Both the position numbers and the translations under genes were made by a program. A DNA stretch of 35,737 nucleotides from Catenulispora sp. (lineage in GTDB: Bacteria; Actinomycetota; Actinomycetes; Streptomycetales; Catenulisporaceae), in the NCBI GenBank assembly GCA_013361685.1, contig JABFXP010000043.1:1-35737 (forward strand), read 5' to 3'. This document shows positions 1-5,928 of this stretch, piece after piece (position 1 is the first letter of the stretch; each line of letters begins with the position of its first letter). The notes beneath the pieces are model-generated. The model was not told the origin of the DNA. It was given only the letters and a program-made list of their open reading frames with translations, and made no database searches.

Positions 1-57
1 TCAGGCGGTGGGCTGAGTGCCTCGTGGGGCCCGCGTGCGGGACGCGGACCCGGGCGG

Positions 58-249
58 TCAGGGACGGAGGCCGTAGGCACTGCGCCCGTGGTGCGGGCAG
101 TCAGCTTCGGGCCACTGAATGTGCGGTGGACGCCCGCACCAGCGGACTGCGGGGCACGGGCAGTCATCGGGCAGGCCGGTGCGGTCATGGTCGACGGTGG
201 CACCGTCACGGTCGCCGTAGTGGATGGTGATGGGGCGGCGGTCGGCCAT
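58..249 (-). CDS. small hypothetical protein, Cys/His-rich C-terminus
   Basis: A 63-residue protein that I do not recognise. The ORF track gives a 163-residue reading from 549, but the internal ATG at 249 has a good Shine-Dalgarno sequence (AGGGAGA) just upstream, and the longer N-terminus is arginine-rich shadow sequence over the neighbouring gene. The protein starts MADRRPITIHYGD and carries several cysteines and histidines (CPCP, CPHH) that could bind a metal, which is inference only. It is the last gene of a leftward set with 267-737, 834-1178 and 1217-1405. Confidence 0.5.
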   Translation of the reverse strand: MADRRPITIHYGDRDGATVDHDRTGLPDDCPCPAVRWCGRPPHIQWPEADCPHHGRSAYGLRP

Positions 250-266
250 CGGCGTCTCCCTACCGA

Positions 267-737
267 TCAGGCGTCGCACAACGGACAGCGCTGGCAGAAG
301 CGGTCTCCGGGTTCGATGGACTTGGGGACGGCGCTCCAGCCCTCGTCGGTGCCCCAGCCGCACCGCGCGTACTGAACGGACCGGCCGTCGTCCTCGATCC
401 CTTCCCGCCGCAGGTGCAGAACCCCGGCCGGGGAGCGGAGGAAGTGGCTCGGCGGCCGGTGCGCCATCCTCACGTCTGTCTGCTGGCGCAGCAGTTCGGC
501 CCGCAGGCTCTTGCCGGAGTCGGTGAGGGCGTAGCCGATGACGCCCCACGTGCTCGTGGTGGCACCGTACCGGCCGACGCGGCGGGCGATGGACTTCTCG
601 TACCAGCCCATCACGGGGTCGATCAGATGTTTGGCCGCCAGGGCGTGGAGTGTCCGGGCGTGCGCGATCACGCGGCCGTCACCGGTGGCGCTCTCCAGAG
701 CCTTGATCTGTGCGGGCGTCAGGCGCAGCGTCAGCAT
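267..737 (-). CDS. hypothetical protein with N-terminal helical and C-terminal Cys-rich part
   Basis: A 156-residue protein of unknown function. Codon use is typical of the window and the ATG at 737 is preceded by GAGAGGA. The N-terminal half (MLTLRLTPAQIKALESA) looks like a winged-helix or helical domain with a GYALTDSGKSLRAELL segment. The C-terminus has the pattern CGWGTDEGW...FCQRCPLC, which resembles a small zinc site. No catalytic motif is visible. It lies in a leftward run of small genes that looks like plasmid or integrative-element cargo. Confidence 0.6.
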   Translation of the reverse strand: MLTLRLTPAQIKALESATGDGRVIAHARTLHALAAKHLIDPVMGWYEKSIARRVGRYGATTSTWGVIGYALTDSGKSLRAELLRQQTDVRMAHRPPSHFLRSPAGVLHLRREGIEDDGRSVQYARCGWGTDEGWSAVPKSIEPGDRFCQRCPLCDA

Positions 738-833
738 GGCGGGTGGTCCTCTCGGTCAGGCGGCGGGCTGAGTGCCTCGCAGGGTGCACGGGCGGGGGAT
801 CCCGTGCACCCGGGCGGCGATCAGACCGTGGGC

Positions 834-1178
834 TCATTCGCAGAAGCAGGCGAAGTCGAACGTCACGTCGGCCCCGCTCACGTCGGTGACCGCGATGTCC
901 CACGCCTCGCCGCGGTCGGCGGCGCGGGCGACGACGGGTCCGATGCGGTTGAGGAGGGAGGCGTCCATGGCCTTGACCTGCTCGCCCGTCTCGGTGGTGT
1001 AGCGGAGCGTGTAGGAGGTCGTGGGGCCGAGGTACTTGCCGGTGACGTAGCCGGGGATCTGGGCGTGGCAGTCCTGCCAGGAGGGGCGGTTGCGGTCGGT
1101 GAGGACGCGGGCGACGCCCTGCTCGGTGTTGATGCCGTTGCGGGCCGTGTAGGCCACCATGTGCGCGGTCAGTGCCAT
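834..1178 (-). CDS. hypothetical protein, 114 aa
   Basis: The track shows 227 residues from 1517, but the first half is a low-complexity R/P shadow of the neighbouring gene. I start at the ATG at 1178 (MALTAHMVAYTARNG), which has GGAGA upstream. The protein has no motif I can name; a YTLRYTTETGEQVKAMD segment suggests a small beta-rich domain, and the end (DFACFCE) has two cysteines. It is probably co-transcribed with 1217-1405. Function unknown. Confidence 0.6.
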   Translation of the reverse strand: MALTAHMVAYTARNGINTEQGVARVLTDRNRPSWQDCHAQIPGYVTGKYLGPTTSYTLRYTTETGEQVKAMDASLLNRIGPVVARAADRGEAWDIAVTDVSGADVTFDFACFCE

Positions 1179-1216
1179 TTTGGTCTCCGTTGGTCGGGTG
1201 GTGCGGGGGCGGGTGG

Positions 1217-1405
1217 TCAGACGGCGGGGGCGAGCTGGCTGGTGGGGCGTTCGTCGCGGGCGATTTCGTAGGCGACGAGCGCGGCCGGGGTGGCGGGGGC
1301 GACGACGGGGGCGGGGGTGTCGGTGGCGGGGACGGGCACCACGTAGGTGGTGCGGTGGAGGTGGGCGAGGGTGGTCTCGGTGGTCTGGTTCTTGGTGAGC
1401 TTCAT
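1217..1405 (-). CDS. small hypothetical protein, Ala/Pro-rich
   Basis: A 62-residue protein starting MKLTKNQTTETTL at the ATG at 1405, with a GAGGGG ribosome-binding site. The track's longer form from 1465 would run into the operator-like inverted repeat, so I reject it. The middle is a low-complexity VPVPATDTPAPVVAPATP stretch. It is the first gene of the leftward set, read from the divergent promoter region 1406-1507. Function unknown. Confidence 0.55.
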   Translation of the reverse strand: MKLTKNQTTETTLAHLHRTTYVVPVPATDTPAPVVAPATPAALVAYEIARDERPTSQLAPAV

Positions 1406-1430
1406 CGTGATCCCCCTCGCGGCGTTTCCT

Positions 1431-1500
1431 TGTGGGTACACAGTAACGAGAAACCGTGTACCCACACAAGGGTTTCACCAAAGAAATCCGTGTGGGAACA
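1431..1500. promoter_or_regulatory. divergent promoter region with three TGTGGGWACA half-sites
   Basis: TGTGGGTACAC (1431-1441) is the exact inverse of GTGTACCCACA (1456-1466), an 11-bp inverted repeat with a 14-base spacer. A third half-site, TGTGGGAACA, is at 1491-1500, only 7 bases before the start of the RHH-like gene. The array lies between two divergent genes. A likely role is an operator for the DNA-binding protein at 1508, which is inference. Confidence 0.6.
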
Positions 1501-1507
1501 TAACCCC

Positions 1508-1783
1508 ATGAGCCCACCCGACGGCGACCACACCTACGCCACCCGATTCCGCATCCCCAAACGCATGTGGGACGCCTACGGACGCGTCACCCAACGCCTC
1601 GGCACCGACCGCAGCGCGCGCCTACTCGACGCCGTCCGCGCCGACATCAAGGCCCACGGCGACCAGCGCGACCTCGCCGACCTCGCCGCCGCCGAGGAGG
1701 AGTTGACCGAGCGCCGTTCACGTAAGGGCGGCCGGCCGCCGAAGTCCGCCCCCGTCCGCCCCGACCCGCAGGAGCAGCCGTGA
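1508..1783 (+). CDS. ribbon-helix-helix-like DNA-binding protein
   Basis: A 91-residue protein starting MSPPDGDHTYATRF at the ATG at 1508. No Shine-Dalgarno is evident, so the mRNA may be leaderless. Residues about 10-52 (FRIPKRMWDAYGRV.QRLGTDRSARLLDAV) have a short strand followed by two amphipathic helices, as in ribbon-helix-helix repressors. The C-terminal 30 residues are basic and proline-rich (SRKGGRPPKS). It sits next to the three-half-site operator, so autoregulation and control of the divergent leftward genes are plausible. Family assignment is by pattern only. Confidence 0.6.
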   Translation: MSPPDGDHTYATRFRIPKRMWDAYGRVTQRLGTDRSARLLDAVRADIKAHGDQRDLADLAAAEEELTERRSRKGGRPPKSAPVRPDPQEQP

Positions 1784-1974
1784 CCGAGTCCGACGTACCG
1801 GGCCCCACGCTTGGCGAACTCCGCGCCGCTGGCGTCGAGGCGCACGTGGCACGGCTGGGGGCACAGATGGACGCGGCCCTGTCGGGGACCCGGCGGGGAC
1901 GGTTGATGCTGCGGTTTGCCCGCTGGTACGCCCGCCGTCGCCCCGCCACCCGACCCGAGGGGAGCAGCCGGTGA
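1780..1974 (+). CDS. small hypothetical basic protein
   Basis: A 64-residue protein whose GTG start overlaps the preceding stop as GTGA, which implies translational coupling to the RHH-like gene. The C-terminus is strongly basic (RRGRLMLRFARWYARRRPATR). I see no named motif. It again overlaps the next gene by GTGA. Confidence 0.55.
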   Translation: MTESDVPGPTLGELRAAGVEAHVARLGAQMDAALSGTRRGRLMLRFARWYARRRPATRPEGSSR

Positions 1975-2441
1975 GCGCCCCCGCCCGTGACCGCAACCGC
2001 CGCTACCTCGTCACCGTCGGCCCACTCGGCCTGCCCGACGAGCCCCAAGACGTCCACCTGGCCGTCTCGTCATGGAACACCCGATGGACCGGGTGGGTCC
2101 ACGGGCAGGCCATCTGCGGCCGGACCACCGCCCAGGGCGAACTGGACGACGGCGCGACCGTCACCTGCGAGGACTGCGAGAACCTGCGCCCGGACTACGA
2201 ACGGATCCTCGGCGGCGATCCGCCGGAGCTCACCGCGGCCGAGGCCCGCACCGAGGTCGACCGGCTGGGGCTGGCGTTGTACCGGGCGCAGGATGCGCTG
2301 GCGTTCGTCGGCGAGTGCTGCGATATCGCCGACCGCGAGGGCCGCCCGATCACGACGGCGCAGGTGCGGGAGTGGCTGAAGGGTGCGCAGTGCGCGCGGC
2401 AGGCCGGCCTGGTCGTCGAGGTGCCGGACACTCCGGCCTGA
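1971..2441 (+). CDS. hypothetical protein with CxxC motif
   Basis: A 156-residue protein, third of the coupled set starting at 1508. The N-terminal half contains GQAICGR and a TCEDCENLRPDYERIL pattern, resembling a small zinc ribbon seen in many actinobacterial plasmid and phage proteins. The C-terminal half is helical (DRLGLALYRAQDALAFVGE) and rich in acidic residues. A strong hairpin follows before the convergent gene at 2537. Function unknown. Confidence 0.65.
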   Translation: MSAPARDRNRRYLVTVGPLGLPDEPQDVHLAVSSWNTRWTGWVHGQAICGRTTAQGELDDGATVTCEDCENLRPDYERILGGDPPELTAAEARTEVDRLGLALYRAQDALAFVGECCDIADREGRPITTAQVREWLKGAQCARQAGLVVEVPDTPA

Positions 2442-2491
2442 ACCCTTCCCCTCCGCCCGGTTCGGGTGCATATTTGCACGCACCCCCCTCT

Positions 2492-2529
2492 GGTGTCCCG
2501 GCGTCCTCCCCTCCGAACGCCGGGGCACC
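2492..2529. terminator. hairpin between convergent genes
   Basis: GGTGTCCCGGCGT (2492-2504) pairs almost perfectly with ACGCCGGGGCACC (2517-2529). It lies between the convergent genes ending at 2441 (+) and 2537 (-), so it probably terminates both. Confidence 0.6.
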
Positions 2530-2536
2530 ACCACGC

Positions 2537-2854
2537 CTACAGGTTGGCCCAGGGCCGGCACTTCTCGCAGGCCGCGACCTCGTCCGGCCGTTCGAGGAGC
2601 CTGCGTACCTCAGCCCGGGTGTGGAACGTCCAGCCGGGCGGGTGCCGTCCGGGCGGCCAGTCCACGCACGTCCCCCCATGCACCACGGACCGCCGCAGCA
2701 TGCCCCCGTCGTCGCCGCGTACCCCGGGTTGCAGGCGCCACCAGCGGGCCCCGTCATCCCGCGGCGCACCATGCGTGGAGCGCACGTCCGGGGGGTCCTG
2801 CGGCCAGCCGGTCATGTCGAGGCGGGGGCGGCGGCGCGGATCCGGGCGGGGCAT
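2537..2854 (-). CDS. DUF6233-like protein
   Basis: A 105-residue protein. The pattern RRSVVHGGTC followed by a C-terminal AACEKCRPWANL strongly resembles actinobacterial DUF6233 proteins, which end in ACxxCRPDxxLG. The conserved Cys/His residues suggest metal binding, but function is unknown in the family. I start at the ATG at 2854; the track's 162-residue form adds an unlikely N-terminus across a repeat-rich intergenic stretch. No good ribosome-binding site precedes the ATG, so the start is uncertain. Confidence 0.55.
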   Translation of the reverse strand: MPRPDPRRRPRLDMTGWPQDPPDVRSTHGAPRDDGARWWRLQPGVRGDDGGMLRRSVVHGGTCVDWPPGRHPPGWTFHTRAEVRRLLERPDEVAACEKCRPWANL

Positions 2855-3123
2855 GAGGCCAGGGTAGACCGGTTGCGTGCGGTTACCACTCAAGCGTTGG
2901 CCACGGATTGTGACGACGCTCGATGATCGATGATCGCTCGTACTAGCCGGTACCAATCCTGGTGAACGCGTATACCACCCAACTCGCGCCGTGCCGCGAC
3001 GCGCTGACGACGCGCCAGGACCCACAGCGTCAGTCGCGTGGCGTAATCTGATACGGCCGGATCTCCGTTCGACCCGGCACCAGACAGAGGTATGCCCCCG
3101 CGCGGTGTAGGGCCGCCGGGGGC

Positions 3124-3969
3124 GTGAGTCACGAAGACAAGGATGGTTGGAACAACGTGACTGAGACCAACAGTAACGTGCCCGCTCTCGGCGACCAAGA
3201 CCGGGGCGCGAGTCCCTTCGATCGGATCCGCCGAGTAGACGCCTCTGGCGAGTGGTGGTCCGCCCGGGACCTCATGCCGCTACTCGGGTACCTGCGATGG
3301 GAGCGGTTCGCGGACTCGATCGAACGGGCCCGGACCGCCATCACCAACAGCGGCCAGACCGCGGATCTGCACGCTTCGCGGCGCCGCGAACTCGTCGCGA
3401 CCAGCGCAAACATGCCCAACGGCCTCCGACTCAACTACAAGCTGACCCGGTACGGGGCGTACATGGTCGCCATGAACGGCGACCCCCGGAAGCCCGAGGT
3501 CGCCGCCGCGCAGACGTACTTCGCGGTGCAGACCCGCAAGGCCGAGACTGCCGCCGCGGCGGCGCCTGCGCTCCCCCAGGACTACGAGCAGGCCCTCGTA
3601 GCACTCCTCGGTAAGGTACGCGAGGCCAAGGCGCTGGAGGCCGAGAACAAGGTGCTCGCACCAAAGGCCAGCAAGTGGGAACAGGTCGTCAACGCCGATG
3701 GCCTGATCGGGATGACGGCCATCGCCGACATGCTCAAGGTGCCGGTCAAGGACTTCACCAACTGGCTGGTGGAGAAAGGGATCTTCCGCAAGCAGTTGTC
3801 GCGGTTCGGGTCGAATCAGAACATGCCGCGCCGCACGTACCAGCGGGCCGGCTTCTTCGAGATCAAGATCGAGACGAACGGCAAGGTCTCCTACGAAGTG
3901 GCCTACGCCACGCTAACCGGCGCAGACTTCGTCCTCGACGAATGGAACAAGCAGCACAACGCCGCCTGA
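3124..3969 (+). CDS. phage antirepressor-type protein (DinD/BRO-like N-terminus, KilAC C-terminus)
   Basis: A 281-residue DNA-binding protein. Residues about 33-140 (FDRIRRVDASGEWWSARDLMPLLGY, then WERFADSIERARTA) match the N-terminal domain of DinD and BRO/antirepressor proteins. Residues about 150-280 (LLGKVREAKALEAENKVLAPKA, then GMTAIADMLKV and a VEKGIFRKQ helix) match the KilAC domain. Such proteins counteract phage repressors or control plasmid and phage gene expression. The longest start is a GTG at 3124; a second GTG at 3157 has AAGGA upstream and is equally possible. A hairpin follows the stop. Codon usage fits the neighbours. Confidence 0.85.
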   Translation: MSHEDKDGWNNVTETNSNVPALGDQDRGASPFDRIRRVDASGEWWSARDLMPLLGYLRWERFADSIERARTAITNSGQTADLHASRRRELVATSANMPNGLRLNYKLTRYGAYMVAMNGDPRKPEVAAAQTYFAVQTRKAETAAAAAPALPQDYEQALVALLGKVREAKALEAENKVLAPKASKWEQVVNADGLIGMTAIADMLKVPVKDFTNWLVEKGIFRKQLSRFGSNQNMPRRTYQRAGFFEIKIETNGKVSYEVAYATLTGADFVLDEWNKQHNAA

Positions 3970-3984
3970 GCCCGCAACACGTGG

Positions 3985-4011
3985 TCGCCCCCGGTATTCG
4001 GCCGGGGGCGA
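3985..4011 (+). terminator. GC-rich hairpin after antirepressor gene
   Basis: TCGCCCCCGG and CCGGGGGCGA form a strong stem with a short loop 15 bases after the stop of the KilAC gene. There is no clear U-tract, as is usual in Streptomyces. Confidence 0.55.
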
Positions 4012-4104
4012 TCCCGTACCTGTGTCCCGCCGTCCGGGCCCGTGTTGTCGTACCCGGGCGGCAGGATCAACCCAACCCACGAGCAGGGGGAGGAGGTGAT
4101 GGAG

Positions 4105-4248
4105 ATGAGCCGTAGCGAGAAGCAGCTCGCGGCCCTGGTCGCCGCAGTCGCGGGGATCGTGGTGCTGCACAAGTTCGCCGACAAGGAGGCCAAGGCCCTC
4201 GGTATCCCGGCGGTCGCGGTCAGCGCCGTGGTCTGGGCGCTGAGCTGA
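4105..4248 (+). CDS. small membrane protein, 47 aa
   Basis: The best start is the ATG at 4105, with AGGAGG 8 bases upstream; the track's start at 4042 lacks a site. After a charged MSRSEKQ leader, residues 8-22 (LAALVAAVAGIVVLH) are hydrophobic, and the C-terminus (IPAVAVSAVVWALS) is a second short hydrophobic stretch, so a small one- or two-pass membrane protein is likely. Function unknown. A perfect 10-bp terminator hairpin follows at 4260. Confidence 0.6.
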   Translation: MSRSEKQLAALVAAVAGIVVLHKFADKEAKALGIPAVAVSAVVWALS

Positions 4249-4259
4249 GCCCACCAGCA

Positions 4260-4288
4260 GGGCCGCCCCGCGCTCATCGGGGCGGCCC
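4260..4288 (+). terminator. perfect 10-bp terminator hairpin
   Basis: GGGCCGCCCC (4260-4269) and GGGGCGGCCC (4279-4288) form an unbroken stem with a 9-base loop, followed by a T-rich tail (TGTCTTCTT). It directly follows the small membrane protein gene. Confidence 0.8.
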
Positions 4289-4328
4289 TGTCTTCTTATC
4301 TCACCGGGAACGGGCCGCGTAATGCCGG

Positions 4329-4517
4329 TCAGTCCGGCACCGGGCCCCGGTATCGCCACACCAGCACATCCCCGCCCGGATCCGGCTCGTAGTGCGCGCG
4401 GTCCGTCCAGCCGTCCACGATCTCGTACCCGCCGCCCGCCAGGTCGGCATCCGTCCAGCCGGTCGCGTCGATCTCCTTGCCGTCCAGCGGGCCGCCGACG
4501 TACCGCAGCATCCGCAT
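4329..4517 (-). CDS. small hypothetical protein with GGPLDG motif
   Basis: A 62-residue protein starting MRMLRYVGGPLDGKEID at the ATG at 4517, with AGGGGG upstream. The GGPLDG motif near the N-terminus is common to a group of small actinobacterial phage and mobile-element proteins of unknown function. The end (VLVWRYRGPVPD) is a predicted strand. The track's 118-residue form adds an R/G-rich tail from the overlapping frame of the neighbour. It is probably co-transcribed with 4529-4837. Confidence 0.6.
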   Translation of the reverse strand: MRMLRYVGGPLDGKEIDATGWTDADLAGGGYEIVDGWTDRAHYEPDPGGDVLVWRYRGPVPD

Positions 4518-4528
4518 CCCACCGCCCC

Positions 4529-4837
4529 CTACTCGCCGCCGGCCCGGGCGGCTGCCCGGATGGCCCGCTCCGTGTCCCACGTGGACTCGATACCCGCGGC
4601 CCGCATCGCGTCGGCCCGCGCCTCGGACGCCGCCACCACAGCCGCGTGCAGCTCGGCGTACCGGGCGTCCTCCGCGTCCGTCCACGGGCGCAGCACCGGC
4701 AGACCGTGCCGCTCACCCGGCGGCTGGGCCGTCTTCCGCCGGTCCGCATCCACGGCCTTCCGGAACGCCGCCAGTTCGGCCCACGCCGCATCCACCACAC
4801 GCTGCGCCTGCACAACCTCATCGGGGATCTCGCTCAC
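4529..4837 (-). CDS. hypothetical alpha-helical protein
   Basis: A 102-residue, alanine-rich, highly charged protein with a GTG start at 4837. It is predicted to be mainly helical (VVQAQRVVDAAWAELAAFRKAVDADRRK) and could form a coiled coil. It lies just upstream of the GGPLDG gene on the same strand. Function unknown. Confidence 0.55.
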   Translation of the reverse strand: MSEIPDEVVQAQRVVDAAWAELAAFRKAVDADRRKTAQPPGERHGLPVLRPWTDAEDARYAELHAAVVAASEARADAMRAAGIESTWDTERAIRAAARAGGE

Positions 4838-4979
4838 GGGGGCAGCCTACGTCGAGGGGCGGACAGCGGCAGCGAGTGCGCTCCTACTAACCGGCGTCGG
4901 GCTGGTAGATGCGCTGGTAGGAGTACCAGATAACCGGTTCCCCTTGGGAGCGGCACTCGATGTAGTCAACGCTGACTGT

Positions 4980-5171
4980 ATGGAAATCATCGACCTCACC
5001 CAGAAGCGCCGCGAAGCCGACGCCGCGTCGGCCACCGAGTACACCACCTGCGCTTGCGGAGAAGCATGGTTCGAGCTCCGCGATGGAGCGGTGAGCATGA
5101 CGCCAGACGGATCGATCACCGCATGGACCGGCAAGCCCCACTGCATCTCCTGCGGCAAGCCCATGACCTAA
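4980..5171 (+). CDS. small zinc-ribbon-like protein
   Basis: A 63-residue protein starting MEIIDLTQKRREADAA. It contains CAC (with CGEAWFEL) and a later CISCGK pair, so a four-cysteine zinc ribbon is likely. No Shine-Dalgarno lies before the ATG, so it may be leaderless. The track joins it to a long spurious ORF from 4392. Function unknown; such ribbons are common in Streptomyces mobile elements. It is the last gene before the noncoding RNA locus. Confidence 0.55.
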   Translation: MEIIDLTQKRREADAASATEYTTCACGEAWFELRDGAVSMTPDGSITAWTGKPHCISCGKPMT

Positions 5172-5195
5172 CTGCAGCCCCCGGCGTCGGAGAGG

Positions 5196-5303
5196 CGTGC
5201 CACACTGAGACCAGGCAGGGCGCGCACGCCCGCGCCGGGCACATCCCCGGCCAAGGCCCCCGGGGCCCGCGCAACCCACTCCCGCCCTCGCGGCGGGGGT
5301 TTT
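5196..5303 (+). ncRNA. candidate small transcript unit 1 upstream of Y RNAs
   Basis: No ORF of note lies here. A CGTGCCACACTGA box (5196-5208), a plausible extended -10 element, is followed about 70 bases on by a hairpin, CCCGCC (5281-5286) with GGCGGG (5292-5297), and a GGTTTT tail. The same box recurs at 5325 and, as GCTACACTGA, at 5639 before the Y RNAs. The arrangement suggests a short RNA of about 90 nt. Expression is not shown by sequence alone. Confidence 0.35.
5281..5303 (+). terminator. hairpin plus T-tract
   Basis: CCCGCC and GGCGGG with a 5-base loop, followed by GGTTTT. It ends candidate transcript unit 1. Confidence 0.55.
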
Positions 5304-5324
5304 CGCTGCCCGCTGTCAGCGGCC

Positions 5325-5569
5325 CGTGCCACACTGACCGCAGGAGCTGACCCGGCCCGCTGGCCGGTGTAGGCGCCTTCCGCCGGAAGAGAGCGACGAC
5401 GCGCTTCGGCCGTATGCCCGCTCTCCCGGCCCGTCTGCCGGGACAAGCCGGGACCAGGCAACTGGACCCTCCCCGCAACACGCCGCGCCCGCCGGGACCA
5501 ACGCCGCAGCGGGGCAGAGGCCCCCGGAGACACGACCGCCCCTCCCGTGAACGGCACGGGAGGGGCGGT
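5325..5569 (+). ncRNA. candidate small transcript unit 2 upstream of Y RNAs
   Basis: A second CGTGCCACACTGA box (5325-5337) is followed by about 200 bases with no convincing ORF and then a 15-bp terminator hairpin (5535-5569). A possible RNA of about 225 nt would be GC-rich and highly structured. It contains CCGGTGTAGG at about 5364, which recalls the Y RNA 5' motif, but I cannot build the matching 3' partner. Status as an RNA gene is inference. Confidence 0.3.
5535..5569. terminator. 15-bp perfect bidirectional-type terminator
   Basis: ACCGCCCCTCCCGTG (5535-5549) and CACGGGAGGGGCGGT (5555-5569) are exact inverse copies with a 5-base loop. It separates unit 2 from the Y RNA genes. Confidence 0.75.
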
Positions 5570-5638
5570 TCTACCATCGCTACCCACTGTGCCCTCCGTC
5601 ACTGTTCGTTAGCCCAGGGGGCGTTGTCGGTGGACACC

Positions 5639-5648
5639 GCTACACTGA
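5639..5648 (+). promoter_or_regulatory. candidate -10 element for Y RNA transcription
   Basis: GCTACACTGA contains TACACT (5641-5646), a good match to an actinobacterial -10 box. It lies about 20 bases before the first Y RNA stem and matches the boxes at 5199 and 5328. No convincing -35 element is visible at normal spacing. Confidence 0.4.
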
Positions 5649-5663
5649 CGGCACAACTTCATG

Positions 5664-5738
5664 CACCTCCCGGTGTGTAGGGCCCGGTTACTTCTTTGGA
5701 AAAGTGACACCGGTCCCGTCCTTGTTCTCGGGAGGCAC
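5664..5738 (+). ncRNA. Y RNA candidate 1 (short, no tRNA-like domain)
   Basis: The ends pair: CCTCCCG (5666-5672) with CGGGAGG (5729-5735). Inside this stem is a 6-by-6 internal loop (GTGTGT against TGTTCT), then an AGG/CCT helix, then a separate hairpin (CCGGT 5684-5688 with ACCGG 5709-5713, continued by an A/U-rich stem). The 5' motif CCCGGTGTGTAGG and 3' motif CCTTGTTCTCGGG recur in the second RNA. A terminal stem with a conserved internal-loop helix is the known Ro60-binding layout of Y RNAs, and the Ro60 gene lies 190 bases downstream. Length is about 70 nt. The exact ends are not determined. Confidence 0.75.
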
Positions 5739-5743
5739 AGCAT

Positions 5744-5893
5744 CGGGGGTGCCCGGTGTGCAGGCAACGGATACTTCTCCTGCTAAGAGAGAGACCCGGG
5801 TTCGAATCCCGGCCACCGGTCCAGGGGACCGGAGGTAGCTCAGCGGCCCAGAGCGCTTCGTCTCCGCCGCCGACCTTGTTCTCGGGCACCCCA
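5744..5893 (+). ncRNA. yrlA: YrlA-type Y RNA with permuted tRNA-like domain
   Basis: The ends form a perfect 10-bp stem: GGGGTGCCCG (5746-5755) with CGGGCACCCC (5883-5892). Next come the shared motifs CCCGGTGTGCAGG (5752-5764) and CCTTGTTCTCGGG (5874-5886). The interior is a tRNA mimic in permuted order. First is a T-arm, CCGGG-TTCGAAT-CCCGG (5796-5812). Then a capped acceptor-like stem follows: CCACCGGTCC (5813-5822), an AGG loop, and GGACCGGAGG (5826-5835) with one A-A mismatch. Last are TA at the U8/A9 positions and a D-arm, GCTC-AGCGGCCCA-GAGC (5838-5854). GAGAC (5791-5795) pairs with GTCTC (5860-5864) as the anticodon-stem equivalent. This is the layout reported for YrlA RNAs beside Ro60 genes, where the RNA tethers and gates Ro60. 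Confidence 0.85.
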
Positions 5894-5904
5894 CTGCTGC
5901 GCTT

Positions 5905-5927
5905 CCCCTCCCAGAGAGGGGCTTTTT
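5905..5927 (+). terminator. Y RNA terminator overlapping the rsr ribosome-binding site
   Basis: CCCCTC (5905-5910) pairs with GAGGGG (5916-5921) around a CCAGA loop and is followed by C and five T residues, a textbook intrinsic terminator. The U-tract ends one base before the rsr ATG. GAGGGG is also the only good Shine-Dalgarno for that gene, 7 bases from the ATG. Confidence 0.85.
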
Positions 5928-5928
5928 C

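Noticed and set aside
2890-3198. 102-aa minus-strand ORF before the antirepressor
   Set aside because: No ribosome-binding site or domain; it overlaps the likely promoter. The 2855-3123 stretch shows only short repeats such as CGATGATCGATGATCG.
5753-5823. ordinary tRNA-Ser(GCU) gene
   Set aside because: The D-arm and the long variable arm of tRNA-Ser are missing, and the surrounding stem and repeated motifs fit a Y RNA better.
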